From Heligmosomoides polygyrus polygyrus (Eukaryota > Nematoda > Chromadorea > Rhabditida > Heligmosomidae): 64,000 bases of DNA. Position 1 is the first letter of the stretch, and each line of letters opens with the position of its first letter. Location of the stretch: the NCBI GenBank assembly GCA_947396885.1, contig OX377203.1:10401298-10465297 (forward strand), read 5' to 3'. This document shows, piece after piece, positions 1 through 10,979 of this stretch. Below the pieces are notes generated by a model. The model was not told the origin of the DNA and did not search any database. It saw only the letters and a list, made by a program, of their open reading frames with translations. Position numbers and translations under genes: made by a program.

Positions 1-692
1 TCATTCCAAACTTCCTTCGTCTCGTCCAGCGGCTGCGCGGGCGCGGCTCTGGGGCGCCGCCATTGTGAGCCCGCTTTCGTCATCATTCCGGGGATCGTCC
101 GAGCGGAGCCTTGCCGCTCCTCACGTCGCACTCCAGCCGGCTGCAATACAGGGAGGACGGCGAGCCTGGATGGGCTCGCCTAACCTCGGGTAGCCACTAC
201 AGTCCTTCTAGCCGGAGCTGTCCCAGCAATCCTGTATTCCATATTATCTAGCATCCATCTCCGGTATTATACTGATATGGCTATGTGATGTTGATATATG
301 GAATGGACCGTGGTTATATCTGTCTACTGTGCTGTCTACGCCGAGGAAGGTGGTGAGTCTCCTAGTAATGTCTTCATGGTATTGTTATGGAAATGTCTAA
401 CAAAGTCACAATTGCTCTTTGATATTCGCGAGCAGGACAGGAAAAAGTAGGAGAGGTGGCACATCTGTGATCGCCTCCTCGATGCTACAGTAAGTTCAGA
501 AGACAAAAACTTAGCAGTACGCATGACAAATAGCCTTTCGTCGACTATCAAGACGAAAGAAGAAAAGCTTTCTTTGGTTATACCAAAGGTTAGAAGCCTT
601 CAACAATTTATTGTCACATTATGCGAAGTGTTATGACACATCAGCTGCGGAACATGCGAAGAAGTGCATCCATGAGGGATGAAGATGTACAG
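1..692. other. Left edge; no gene recognised
   Basis: Positions 1-335 are GC-rich and match nothing else in the window that I can see. From about 405 rightward the sequence is the inverted counterpart of 18.6-18.77 kb, so the duplicated block starts here. The short open frames have no recognisable domain. Confidence 0.4.
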
Positions 693-3600
693 CTAATGCC
701 CATTTACGTAGCTGTATGGCGGAGCAATACACAGCTTCTCGCGACACTTTGACTCCGGAATGTGAGTGCAGTCACCGTCAGTCTTGCAGAACGTGCTATT
801 CTTCTTTTCGGTTAGCGGAACTATTTTGAAGTCGTTTGGCGGCCTGGAAATAGAAGAAAATCACGCAAATCTCTTAAAAGAGAGCTGATACTGTGTAACA
901 ATAACAATCTACATACTTGCTGTCATAGACGCAACCAATTTTCATTAGGGCTGTTCTGTTTGTGTATTTGTGGACGTACGTTGAACAGCCGACACGGGAA
1001 ATAAATGGATAGGCTAACTGAAATGACAAGAGAATAGGTCGTACTGTAGCCTCCACAAAGGAAACTTCAATTTGATTAAATTTGACGCTATCTGGTGTCC
1101 GTTCTCCCCATCCTACCGCACGACGAATGCAGTCACAAGGTAAACCATGAACGCTTCACTCTTCTCCAGCACTCTGCGTATCATGGTCATGCCTGACGAT
1201 TGATCATTATATACCTCCGCCGGTAGTGTTGACTTAGTTTAGCTGCCTTTCATGACATGTTTCGGGTAACTAAACCAAAGTCAGCAACATAGGCTGACCT
1301 GTTCTTTAGCGACTAGAACGTCTAATATTAGGATCAACGCTGTAACAAATATGAGTATACCCATTTGGAAAACCATGTTAGGTTTTGAAAAAATAGAGAG
1401 GAAGTTCTTCCTGTTTTTTTTTCGAGAATCTATGCAAACACCGCGCAGCGCAATCGGGGGAGGTGTAGTGTACTGCGTGCGTTCCGATTCCAGGTTTTAC
1501 GTCTGGGTTCATCCAAAGCCAGTCAAGCCCTCTACTTTTCCATGTTAGTAAATTAGTCAAAGATTAGATTAGGAAGAATAAAACACTAACTTTTCCATTG
1601 GTTGGCCATCAAAAGTCATTTTATAGGGCAAACACAACGAACTGCCCCCACAGTTTCCCGTAGAAGTGGAACACCTAGTCCAAAAGTAATTGATTAAAAG
1701 AATCATTTATTCTCTTATACTTTAAGAAACACCACCAGCCAGTCATGAGCTATACGGCTCTGCAAAGCCACTTTCCAAAGTTCAGCATACTGATGCAGAA
1801 ATGTGCTGCTGGTTCAATTGGCATGTTCTGCGAACCATTCAAAGTCGCTTTCCGTTTGCTTACCGAAAAATTCTTGATACTCCACAACCCTATCCCACAC
1901 TTACATCCCTTTTGCGATTCAGATATCCTGCCCTGCGATGCCGCTGTTCAATTATCGTAATGAACGTTTTGGCTTAGCCCTCGTTTCCACGTTAGCCCTA
2001 GTTTATACTTGCGCCGCCACGAGGCGCCGCTCCACTATCGCCATAGATATCGATTTTTCGCGCCGGCTGGTCGATATCTATCCTGTCCATGGTGCCGCGC
2101 CGCGCAGCGACGCAAGTATAAACTAGGGCTTAGGCCCCGTTTATATTATACTTTGTCGCGATGCGACGCGATGGCAATGCAATCAGGCCAAATTGACTGA
2201 TCGCGTCGCCCGGCGTCGAGGCCCGTTGTACGGAATGAATCGCGTGAACCCGCGACCAATAACGTCGCCCAGCGTCAGATCGCGTCGCGCTCGAAATGGG
2301 TGCGATGCGATAGATTGCAGTGGATTGGGGCGCGGTATGGGGCCGATCAGCTGATTTTCGCAGTGCAGCCTCGCACTTGCTCTTGATTTTTGCTTATTTT
2401 TCTTCGGCGACACCCTTTACATGCTTTGTGCTTTCTCCGTAAATTTTTCAGTTGCGTTGGGAATGGGACGCATTGTGCCGTTCGAATCGCGCCGCTCGGC
2501 GATGGAAGTATAAACGGGACCTTAAGGCCTGTTCATACTCATACAAGAGTGACTCGTCGCCCGTGCAAAACATGAATATCGAATAGAAGCGAGCGCGCGC
2601 CCCTGAGAAGTGTTCATACACGAACACCGGCGCTGTCGCTCCAGTCGCTCTTGTCGCTCTAGTCTCTGCTGTCGCCTGTTCATACTTTCGCGCGCTGCGC
2701 TCTCGTCGCTCCTGTCGCTGATGTCGCGAAGTATGAACAGTCCTTTAGATGGGGAGGGGGTAGTGGGGATGAACGATCCAAAAACCGTGGGTAGCTAATA
2801 ATCAGGGTATCACGCATTATTCAGGTTCAACACTTAAACGTTTCTGATTGGCTAAACCCTGCGATTCTATAAATAATAGAGTAAATAAGTAAATTGAAGT
2901 GTCGCCGAAGCTGGGCCCCTACAACCTTCAACATATTCTATTAGTAGCTGCATTTCAATATGAAGATACTACCTTTTTTAGACTTTTTATATCCGAATAA
3001 GTTGCTCACCTAACTGCCTTCTTGAAAAGAAGAAGTACAAAACAACATTTTGAGTGAGAACTAAATCAAGAAGGGCAATGAACTTACCAGGCATAGTTTG
3101 TTTCCCCCCTGACTCGAAAGCATGTCACGAAGCATAAGACTAACTTCGTTTGTTTTCGGATTTGCGGTAAACTGTCTGAAAGGGAAAAGTATAAAAACGC
3201 ATTTCTGTCATCTACAAAAAACAGCCAAGCATAAACCTCTGCGCGACGGTCCATCCCCTGGTGGGGTAGTTTGCCATAACATCGGCAGGATTCGTCGCCT
3301 CGGCAAGTTTATATTCCCGCGCTCGTTTCTCCAAATTGCAGTCCCAGTTCTGAATCGTGAACGACCACTAGATGAGCACTACAAAGAGCGCGATGCTACA
3401 GATAAGAAAAAAGTGCACGATGTAGACTTTACGCACCAGACCATACACTATGCCTGGACCACCCAAGTCATAGCCGTGAAAATAACGGCCTTCAGCGATA
3501 CTCGTTCGGAGATCTTTGAAGAATTTCATTATCACATTTTTTGTAAGCGGGTTCAGGTAGCATTTTGCCGGAGGCTCTGAAAGCATTTTTATTCAGCTCA

Positions 3601-3698
3601 GTAATGCATTTGCATTCGTACCACATACCTACTCCAATAATGGTTCCGCCGTGGGCATAGTCACCATCGACCAGAGGTGTTGCAGCAAAGCAAATGAG
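693..3698 (-). CDS. CAP/SCP-domain (ASP-like) secreted protein gene, copy 1
   Basis: This is a spliced gene on the minus strand. Exons in transcript order are 3698-3629, 3576-3437, 3349-3237, 3175-3088, a gap, 1017-917 and 843-693 (stop TAG). Exon 1 starts with the hydrophobic LICFAATPLV, possibly the end of a signal peptide. Exon 2 has the CAP-like KFFKDLRTSIAEG, with K-D where most CAP proteins have H-N. Exon 3 has WDCNLEKRA, matching the WDCxLE segment of nematode ASPs. Exon 6 has SRVGCS and KIGC, the Cys-bearing C-terminal CAP strand. Exon 7 is a six-Cys tail ending VNGH. All six exons are open and flanked by usable splice sites. The 5' start and the middle CAP exon were not found. The product is probably secreted; its function is unknown. 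Confidence 0.6.
1436..1736 (+). repeat. Old tRNA-derived SINE (family A), in the CAP copy 1 intron
   Basis: The tRNA-like head (1436-1520) keeps a box A-like GCGCAATCGG and a box B-like stretch. The body aligns by eye with the 292-bp young SINEs at 20.1, 47.9 and 48.8 kb. It is strongly diverged. Related old copies sit at the same intronic place in CAP copies 2, 3 and 4, so this insertion predates the duplications. Confidence 0.5.
1992..2132. mobile_element. MITE3, about 140 bp, terminal inverted repeats
   Basis: The ends TTAGCCCTAGTTTATACTTG and, inverted at 2113-2132, TAAGCCCTAGTTTATACTTG match at 18 of 20 bases. The interior is GC-rich with CGCGCC motifs. It abuts MITE1 and is missing at this place in the other three CAP copies, so it inserted after the split of copy 1. 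Confidence 0.6.
2130..2526. mobile_element. MITE1, about 400 bp, GC-rich, in the CAP copy 1 intron
   Basis: The inverted ends carry GGCCCCGTTTATA / GGTCCCGTTTATACTT, and the interior is rich in GCGTCGCG. Copies at 16.87, 29.50 and 45.21 kb lie at the equivalent place of the other CAP genes, so it was present before amplification. Confidence 0.6.
2521..2750. mobile_element. MITE2 with GCGACAxGAGCGAC repeats
   Basis: The ends read AAGGCCTGTTCATAC and, inverted, AGGACTGTTCATACTTCGCG. The interior has short GTCGCTC repeats and the block CGAACACCGGCGCTGTCGC. Relatives lie at 16.71, 29.87, 45.04, 61.84, 62.74 and 63.16 kb. Confidence 0.6.
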
Positions 3699-3809
3699 CT
3701 ATAAATCAATAAGAATCGTTACTCTTCGAAATGTTGGATTAGGAACGAGAGTGTCAGGCAAAGTCCATGTTTTCGACCTCATCTTCGTTTTCACAGGCCC
3801 CGGATCCAT

Positions 3810-4129
3810 GACTGGGGAGCACCGCTACTGTCTTCGTGGCAATGTTCACTCTCTCTCTCTGTCTCGGTTACGGCCTTCATTTTCACGAACGTAAGTACCA
3901 CGTTGCTATGGTGTCTTGGTTTGCTTTTCCATAAATAAAATGATCGCCTTTGTCTGAATTTTGGATTTTGGTCTGGTCTCAATGAATTTCGCCGGAGTTT
4001 GAAGAGACAGGGCAGAAAATGTCGACGAAGGACATCTAACTGTCAAAAACATTTCATGTGTAACAATGTTTTAGCACATTTGCTTAAGCCTGGAGCGGCT
4101 GGTAGAGAGGCTATATGTCGTTACAGCAT
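3810..4129. other. Upstream region of CAP copy 1, no gene
   Basis: This corresponds to 15.4-15.6, 31.14-31.4 and 43.7-43.9 kb in the other blocks. A CT-rich tract at 3848-3868 is expanded only here. No promoter motif could be fixed because the first exon of the gene is not identified. Confidence 0.35.
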
Positions 4130-4515
4130 GTTTTTTTTGCGGTCAAAATTCTTGCGCCAGGCCTGACTCGAACCCTCATCTTCTGCTTTCTTGGCAGCGA
4201 TGTTCGCCTTACACCACCGGCGCTGTTTGACCGCACGTAACATCCGCGATATTCTCGAGATCTGTCAGCACCCACCTGTGATACGGGGATGTTACTAGTA
4301 AAGTCTTCAGCTTAACCGGTTACATGCTGATATCAGCGGCCGGCCCATCCCCGTATCAACGGGTGGGTGCTGACAGACCTCGAGAATATCGCGGATGTTA
4401 CCTGCGGTCAAACAGCTCCGGTAGTGCAAGGCGAACATCGCTGCCTGGAAAGCAGAAGATGCGGGTTCGAGTCCCGCCTGGCGCAAGAGTTTTGATCGCA
4501 ACAAAACATCCTGTA
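4130..4515. repeat. Head-to-head pair of tRNA-like SINE (family B)
   Basis: Two copies of one repeat face each other as an imperfect palindrome, at about 4130-4290 (minus) and 4340-4515 (plus). The plus copy contains a tRNA-shaped segment at 4415-4485: 7-bp acceptor stem GCTCCGG/CTGGCGC (with mismatches), T arm GCGGG-TTCGAGT-CCCGC, and loop CTGGAAA. The anticodon position would read GGA, but the variable arm is short, unlike a true tRNA-Ser, and the loop differs between copies. I read it as a SINE head or tRNA pseudogene. Another copy lies at 62.87-63.16 kb. Confidence 0.5.
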
Positions 4516-4999
4516 AGAGCATTTCATGTGTGTTCCAAACTGCAGTTCGATTCATCGTGACTAGATGTTACATCTAGCAGTTGAAGCGTCTTATTACATT
4601 TGAACTACGATGTCCACTTCGGTAATTACTTTTGCGGCAACATAATATTTCATACCTCTAAGAGATTCCTAGCAGCAAAATCTCAAGAGAACGAAGTCGA
4701 GTCTCAATCAGTACTTTTGGCGTCTCAGCAAAGACAACCTAATGAGCAGTTTCACCAGCATTCCATGTAGCGCAAGGCTTCCACTATAGTCCGATTCTGA
4801 CACAAAGCCATCTGAGAGGATGAAGAAGGCGAACCAACCAGCACCGACGAAGCTTACCAGGGAAGGGTGTCAGGCGTATGTTGAAACGGCAAAAATGAGT
4901 ATCACTACAGAAATTCCCCCTTTTAAACAGCTGAGAGGTGTTCTCCCCGTCCTCTCATTTTGGAACTCTGCATCGATGTTCATTTCTTATTTGTTTCAG

Positions 5000-5208
5000 G
5001 CCTGACGTCTCCACCGTTTCGTCGTCTTCAGAGGCACGGCCTTCCATCACAGAGTGCAGCGACGTCACTACCACTCGGGTTAGTAGACCAGTGAAAGGAC
5101 ATGTACGTTCGCTACTGGTCTACTAATCCCAGTGGTATTGACATCGCTACACTCTGTGGAGGAAAGCCGTGCCTCTGAAGACGACGAAACGGTTGGAACT
5201 TCAGGTCT
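5000..5208. mobile_element. Foldback MITE, about 210 bp
   Basis: Two arms of roughly 85-90 bp are inverted repeats of each other; both contain the CCGTTTCGTCGTCTTCAGAG block and, near the middle, CTACTGGTCTACTAA. A short spacer separates them. It occurs only in block 1 and directly abuts the Tc1-like element. Confidence 0.65.
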
Positions 5209-5212
5209 AAAT

Positions 5213-6178
5213 TATTAGGGTGTCTCATAGTTTTCTGGGCTATTTGAACCATGAGTGTTTGGCGCGTGACAACTTCGTTATACGAGATCCAAACGGGGTG
5301 TTCTCTTGGCATAAGGCGATTCGAATATATTTCCCAGTCGCATGTTGATTAACTCTATCGGCCTACTGCCCGAACTTTGGCAATTTCTTGAAAATAAAGC
5401 AGAAATCGACCGACTTGCTTCTTCATAACTTTCGTTCTGGATTGCCTGCGTACGCCGCTGACAAAGCTATCGTTGCTCTGTTAGATCCAGACGTCTACAG
5501 CAAGTCCAAGTGTAAAACTTGGTAACTTTTCAGGAAGGAAATGTACAGCATTACGGACAAGAAGAATACTGGAAGACCGATCGGACCGAACGAACGGCGA
5601 GTACTTGCAGCAGGCAGGAGGCAACCTGAGAGAACCGTAAGGGCGATATCGAAGGCTACCAGTACTCCACGTAGCACTGTTCATCGTTACCTGAAAAAAG
5701 AAGAAGGGCAATCTTGCCAGAATGGATCCCGCATGCACTGACTCCTGTCTGAATAACCTCAACCGCTCAAGAACGACTGCATGGTTAGGCACGATTATGA
5801 CTCAGGAGGAGAAATGGTGCATGTACGATAACACCACACGATTGATCCAGTGGCTTCCAAATCAGCAAGACCAGAACGAATTCCGAAGCCGTCCCCACAT
5901 GGGAAGAAGATTTTGCTTTCATTTCGGTTCGTGAGTCGTGGAGTCTGCACTATTCGATTTTGTCTGTTGGACAGACAATTACAGCAGACTTGCTCGTTGA
6001 AGATATGGTAGAAACGAAGCGTAAGCTGCTTGAGAATTACCTGAGATTCGGTACTATTCGTGTAATAATGGATAATGCACGACCGCATCAAGAGAAGCGA
6101 GCGCAGGAGACGATGAGGAACGAGAATATCGAACTTGTGGCACAACTTTAGCCCAGAAAATTATGGAACACCCTAATA
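5213..6178 (+). mobile_element. Tc1/mariner-like element, about 966 bp
   Basis: The terminal inverted repeats are TTAGGGTGTCTCATAGTTTT at the left and, inverted at 6151-6178, TATTAGGGTGTTCCATAATT, both followed by TTTCTGGGC. They enclose a degraded transposase. The element lies inside a stretch of about 1.8 kb (4.78-6.6 kb) that is absent from the other three blocks. Confidence 0.7.
5541..6151 (+). pseudogene. Degraded Tc1/mariner transposase
   Basis: An N-terminal helix-turn-helix-like piece (5541-5741) contains RTVRAISKATSTPRSTVHRY. A C-terminal piece (5960-6151) contains IMDNARPHQEKRAQETM, the second-Asp region of the DDE/D catalytic core. The two lie in different frames with stops between, so no active enzyme is encoded. 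The surrounding TIRs support the assignment. The exact Tc1 subfamily is not resolved. Confidence 0.65.
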
Positions 6179-6179
6179 A

Positions 6180-6620
6180 TACTCCACCATACAACCTCGT
6201 TGGCACAGAAGAATGAACGAAAGTATAATTTCTGGGCGCTATTTACTTCCACGCCCACAGAGATCAGCGAGGGGTCAAAAAATTACCCGAACTTCGCCTA
6301 TGGGGTTACTTGGGGTGCTGATCACGAATCTGAGAGCCGTTTCTGAAATTTTGGCTTATTACAATAGGTTACAGCGGGCACGTGTGACTAGGGCTGTCTA
6401 GCTCATAACCACCGATTTCGCCCACCCCCAGGGAGGGAGAGGGGGGGGGGGGGGGGGGGTATTTGGAGTGCTGGTCGTGCATCTGACTTCAGTTTCTGGA
6501 ACTTCAGCCGATCACGGTAGGTTGCGGTAAGTACTGGTGACCAAGGTCATGGTCTCCAATTTAGTGGCACCGTACAGGTGGTCCAGCAGCGAAAGCCTCA
6601 CAGGGCGAGGGAAACCACCA
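6180..6620. other. Block 1-specific insert with a G19 tract
   Basis: This is not found in the other three blocks. It carries an uninterrupted run of 19 G at 6441-6459, flanked by two similar phrases ending in tggggtgctgatcacgaatctg- and ttggagtgctggtcgtgcatctg-like text about 160 bases apart. No coding evidence. Confidence 0.4.
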
Positions 6621-6639
6621 CTCGCTGGAATTACCTTGC

Positions 6640-7149
6640 TTCAGCCCTTGAAAGCGCCCCTTTCCAGGGTGCAGTGCAGGGTAGTACGAGACTTGCTATT
6701 TTTCGCATGCATCATGTCTAACCGCATGTGAAGGTAAGTATGATCAGCTATAGAATACTAGTGTCTTTTTATTTCTTTAACGATTTACTTTTTCTTAACC
6801 TACATTGCAATGCCAAGAAACACATCAAAAGTAAATCACAATGTAAGTGGTAATAAATTCAAACAAGCGGACTAACTGCTTAAGCAGGCTGAATTATCGT
6901 AGAATGAAATGATATGACAAAGGTTTTTCTTTTTGGTAGCAATCCGGCTACCTTGAAACAGTGTGCTTTTGAAAGTAGTGCATGAGAGATGTGAAGCTCT
7001 CTGGCTAAACAGAGGTCACTTAATGGTACATGGCAAAGAATCCTTAAGCTGTCCTGAGCTCGCGCGTGAACAACAAAGCCAGTCTTGCGAAAATAGAGAA
7101 AAACATTTTATATATGTATATAGATACATATATATTGTCCATTATAGGA
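6640..7149 (-). repeat. Block 1 inner flank, ending in a TA-rich microsatellite
   Basis: It is the inverted counterpart of 14.60-15.09 kb and matches 31.7-32.16 and 43.2-43.4 kb. It ends in an imperfect (TATA) tract at 7109-7137. No gene seen. Confidence 0.45.
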
Positions 7150-7575
7150 GCTTAGGAGCTGACCAGCAAAAGAAAGAAGCATAGCTGTAACTGCTAAGCT
7201 TGCCTGGCAGCCGGGATAAGCCTAGAAGGTGTATCCAGTCATACGTTGAGTTGATCGGTTTTAAAAGCATAGTATATACTGTCTAGGCTAGAAGGAAACG
7301 CCATCAAGTTTATTTACTCTAACTACCCAGCAATTTGTCTAGTTGCTTAACGCCTTGAATACGTCGAAAAAAAACCGAAAGTGATCAGAAGAATAGAACT
7401 CGGGATGTCTCTGGAATGTGTATGTCTTTCAGTTTTATATTAACTTTTTTTCTAGTTTTTAGTCATTTTTGAGTTTTGAAGTGTCTACTGTTAAGTTTGT
7501 TCAAGTCCAGAGTTTTGCATGCTATTCTTTGATGTAATAGCTTTTGGCGCATATATAAATAAGTAAGTAAAGGTA
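7150..7575 (+). repeat. LINE 3'-tail-like sequence, left arm 1
   Basis: It ends in imperfect AAATAAGTAAGTAAA and resembles the 3' end of the LINE fragment inserted at 41.4-41.8 kb (shared TGTTAAGTTTGTT, CGCAT before the A-rich tail). Counterparts are 14.16-14.59 (minus), 34.0-34.39 (plus) and 42.74-43.15 kb (minus). Confidence 0.4.
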
Positions 7576-8139
7576 TATTTTTAATGAGGTGCTAGACTCT
7601 TGCATACTAGGGAGGTTGGCCTGGACAGTTGCTACTATCAGAAGTTGTTGTGCTCGGGACGGCAAAGGAGGCGTCGTTTGGTCCTGTTTGAGCCCAAGAT
7701 GCAAAATCAAGGTCACAGAGAACAGTCGACACCGACCAATTCACTTCATGACAACCGGTTGTCGCAAATCTAGGACATGGGGAGATGAATGTGGCTTCCC
7801 AGGGTCGTGAGGTCAAGACACCTTTTGCTTCGGCGAACCTTATTTCTCTTGCGTTTCTCTAAAAAGCGAAAATACTGAAATCTACTGCACAGAACGATCA
7901 AAGATGAAGAGTGTAGCATACTGTAAGGACTAGAGCCCAGGTTACGGCGTCGAGGCTCCAATGTATTCAGCTCTGGAACTCGAGCGAGTATAAGTGGCTG
8001 ATGGGAGCTCCAAGTAAGGAGACGTACTCAAACACTGGTAATGCCTCATGGCTGCCTTCCTCAACGCCCAAGTCTCGCCCGTTTTTCGAAAAAAGTCTTG
8101 AAACGCCAACTTGTCCGTGAAGCAAGCGAAACGACACGA

Positions 8140-8230
8140 ACTTACCGCCGCTTTAACAGCCAATGCCAGCATCTTCGATGCGCGTTGCCGAGATGATCTG
8201 ACACGCCGCTAGTAGCCTTTTATCCAGCGC
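8140..8230 (-). promoter_or_regulatory. TATA-like promoter with short first exon, left arm 1
   Basis: On the minus strand GATAAAAGGC lies about 45 bases before an ATG whose reading MLALAVKAA runs into a GTAAGT donor. The same arrangement is at 13518-13597, 35.93-36.0 and 42.1-42.19 kb. What is transcribed is unknown. Confidence 0.35.
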
Positions 8231-9249
8231 AGGGCTACCAGTGTCGTCGTGTAAGTGCTGTCAGGCCGTGTGGCACAGCTGCATTTGCTTGCAAGTATGG
8301 AGATCTCAACGTCTACACCGATTGGGATATCCCAGCTGTTGTTAGAGGGCGTTCATTGGATTCGGTCAAAAATCTTCGCATTGTTGGATGATCGAACAAC
8401 GGCAATCAAGCAAATTCCGGTCTTGTAGAAGACTTAGATAGGTCATAGCCGACCGGATATCCGAAAATAATTTATTCGGAACCAATTTATTGGACAAGAA
8501 TCTTTCTATTACCGATGCCAGAAGCTACGTTTAGCGCGCTTCTACGTCTTTCCCATCTTTAGCAGTAATTTCTTTATTACACCGTTAAAAAACCATCCAG
8601 AGCTCAAACCTTCGCCATCTCCGGCATCGCTATGAGGGAGGGGATCGTAATGAGTCTTCATTCTGGGCTGTCTTCCAATTTTCCACCTTTTGAGGTGGCT
8701 TCTGAGGGGCTTAATAGTCATGCTCTTTCCAGCTAAGGCTTCGACGTTGCAGAGATTTTCTGCAGCTTTGTTCACTGAAGAGGACATGATATGAGCACGA
8801 AATCGAATTCTATATTTTAATGCCGATTGTCAAGAAAAAAAAAAAGGTTTTCCTAGAACATTGTCGAGTCAATTAGGACAGGTTTAGCTTTTTGGCGTAT
8901 CTAACAGCATGCCATGTCAAAACACATTCTTCCAACTAACTGAGCGAGCAACATATTTAACTGCAACTGTGATCCGTTAAGTATTGGTTCCCTTGTTGGT
9001 AATAATTCAAGTGCTTTTTCAAAGAGTAATTGCTGCGGCATACCTATTGTTGCTTCTCGCGCTTGCCTGTTTCGAGGAATGAATGTGTACTGTGCACTGT
9101 GTTTTTCGAATGCGAGGTTTTTTAGACATGGTTGGTACCGTTCGATTCGTCTCTTTCAGCTGCACATATAGACGTACACAGCTTTACCGGACCACCTCAT
9201 TTTCGCACTGGGTGGCCAAAACGAATGAGTGGAGCAGGCTCTTTGTGGG

Positions 9250-9555
9250 GATCAGTTTATTTTCCAGGACTTGCATGTTTTCGGAGTATCTCAAGCACGG
9301 CGTACGTCGCCAGTGCTCTGTCATGCCAGGAATCCTCCTAGAGTGCGCCCTGTATCATGTACATAGGATCGAACCTATCAATCGAGTGGGTGCGACAGCT
9401 TGTAGAGTAAGCGTTTGGGTAGTTTTACAGAAATTCTCAGCCGCCCTACTCAGTAATTGTTGTACTCTGTCCCGGCTGGACTTTGGAGTGCACCGTTTAG
9501 TTTTCTTATTACCTTTTGTTTTGTTGTTTTCAGACTGGAGGAGTCTGTGGTCATG
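9250..9555 (-). repeat. Copy of the approx. 146-bp repeat unit downstream of a gag-like start
   Basis: Minus-strand ATG at 9554 opens MTTDSSSLKTTKQ, preceded by a TATATAG about 70 bases upstream. After about 35 codons it runs into a repeat containing CCACTCGATTGATAGGTTCG. This same repeat is tandem in the foldback element at 56.9-57.6 kb. Confidence 0.45.
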
Positions 9556-9674
9556 ATGTCTGAAGTCGCTGGGACGGCTGCTGTGAAGAGCGAAGTGTGA
9601 GGACGAGCGATCGGTTGCGGTCTACTATATACTGCCGTGGACGTGCTACATTTGATGGGCGGAACGAAGTGTAA

Positions 9675-10010
9675 TTAAAGTGATGTCATGCTGTTGTCAT
9701 TTTGGGGGCACGAGCCAGTCCGTCTTTTGATGGAATGCTGATTGTGAAATTGGTAAGAAGACAAATTTGAGCCGTCTTGTAAGTTCATATCTCCTTGTGA
9801 GGTTGGTGTATGGTGGCTAGCCCAACCAACCAGTTTATTGATTGGTGGAAGGGGTGCCACTGGGAATGAAGTGCTGGGAGTAACAATTTGTTGTTGTGAT
9901 TGGAACTGATTGCAACTTGGCGCTATACCGTTTGCGCCATAAGTTGTAAAATTATCTATTAAGGCTCTTCGTCTATTAAAGAAAGCAATCTGTCGAAGAA
10001 TTGCCTTTTG
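9675..10010 (-). pseudogene. Gag-like fragment of an LTR retrotransposon
   Basis: The minus-strand reading contains PLPPINKLVGWASHHTPTSQ followed by FHNQHSIKRRTGSCPQ and a stop. Related pieces lie at 11.57-12.07, 38.59-38.94 and 39.90-40.26 kb. The LPPIN phrase recalls gag proteins of Bel/Pao elements; no protease or polymerase is present, so class assignment is an inference. Confidence 0.4.
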
Positions 10011-10061
10011 GCATTCAAGCTCTATAGGGCGTCTCTCCAGCTAGAGTTGAGCTTTTCAACA

Positions 10062-10145
10062 CTTTTTTTCGAAAGTCGAGCAATCGAATAATTCGATTTT
10101 TTAAAATTTTCGAATATTGAACAATCGAATAACTCGATTTCGAAG
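10062..10145. repeat. AT-rich repeat of AATCGAATAAxTCGAT motif
   Basis: The motif appears in three near-palindromic versions; the counterpart is 39.79-39.87 kb. It lies between the gag-like fragment and the hAT fragment. Confidence 0.5.
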
Positions 10146-10244
10146 GTTCCATAGAGAACCGAAAGAAGACCGAACAAAACCACAATTGTAGAAGGAAAGG
10201 GTTGAATTTAGGAAAACAGCTGAATAGTCGTTTATAATCCAATT

Positions 10245-10470
10245 AAAAGACCGGAATAACAGGATACTTGGTCATTTCTTTCGCAAGTAGTGGATATTCC
10301 CCAGGGGTGAGGTGCCACCAAAGGTAGGAGGGATTTTCCTCACTTCTACGCGTAATCTGCTATCTACCACGTGTTCTTTATTTGCGAGTCGATGTTACTA
10401 ACTTCTCGCATTATCCTATTACCAGCGTTCGTCGCCGGCTTTGCCGGGATTTCGAGACTTTCTGCAGCTT
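10245..10470 (-). pseudogene. hAT transposase C-terminal fragment, decayed
   Basis: The minus strand is the counterpart of 39.48-39.69 kb, which reads WWHLTPGEYPLLAKEMTKYL, the hAT dimerisation-region signature. Here an in-frame TAG and length changes interrupt it. Confidence 0.55.
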
Positions 10471-10979
10471 TGTTCACCGAAGAGGACATGATATGAGCAC
10501 GAAATCGAATTCTGTATTTTAACGCCGATTGTCAAGAAAAAAGGTTTTCCTAGAACAGTTTTCGAGTCAATTAGGACAGGTTTAGCTTTTCGGCGAATCT
10601 AACAGCATGTCATGTCAGAATACATTCTTCTAACTGTCCCAATATATTTATCTGCAACTGTGTATTGATGCTCTTGTTGGTAATAATTAAAGTGCTTTTT
10701 CAAAGAGCAATTGCTGCGGCATTCCTGGTTGCTTCTCGCGCTTGCCTGTTTCGAGGAATGAATGTGTACTGTGCATTGTGCCTTTCGCGTGCGAGGTTTT
10801 TTAGAGATGGTTCCGTTCGATTCGTCTCTTTCAGCTGCACACATAGACGTACACAGCTTTACCGGACCACCTCATTTTCGCAGTGGGTGGCCAAAACGAA
10901 TGAGTGATATGATGTTTATCAGGACGCCAAATAAGAGTTATCATAGTTACGAGTCAATTCGTACGCGCAGGTGATAAAG

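Noticed and set aside
4415..4485. A functional tRNA-Ser(GGA) gene
   Set aside because: A true tRNA-Ser has a long variable arm; this has four bases. The acceptor stem has mismatches and other copies have different loops. SINE or pseudogene is more likely.
9083..9556. 157-codon open frame (MCTVHC...) repeated at 12.2, 36.8 and 40.4 kb
   Set aside because: It runs antisense to the gag-like start and through the 146-bp repeat and changes frame between copies. No domain; likely chance openness of a GC-skewed repeat.
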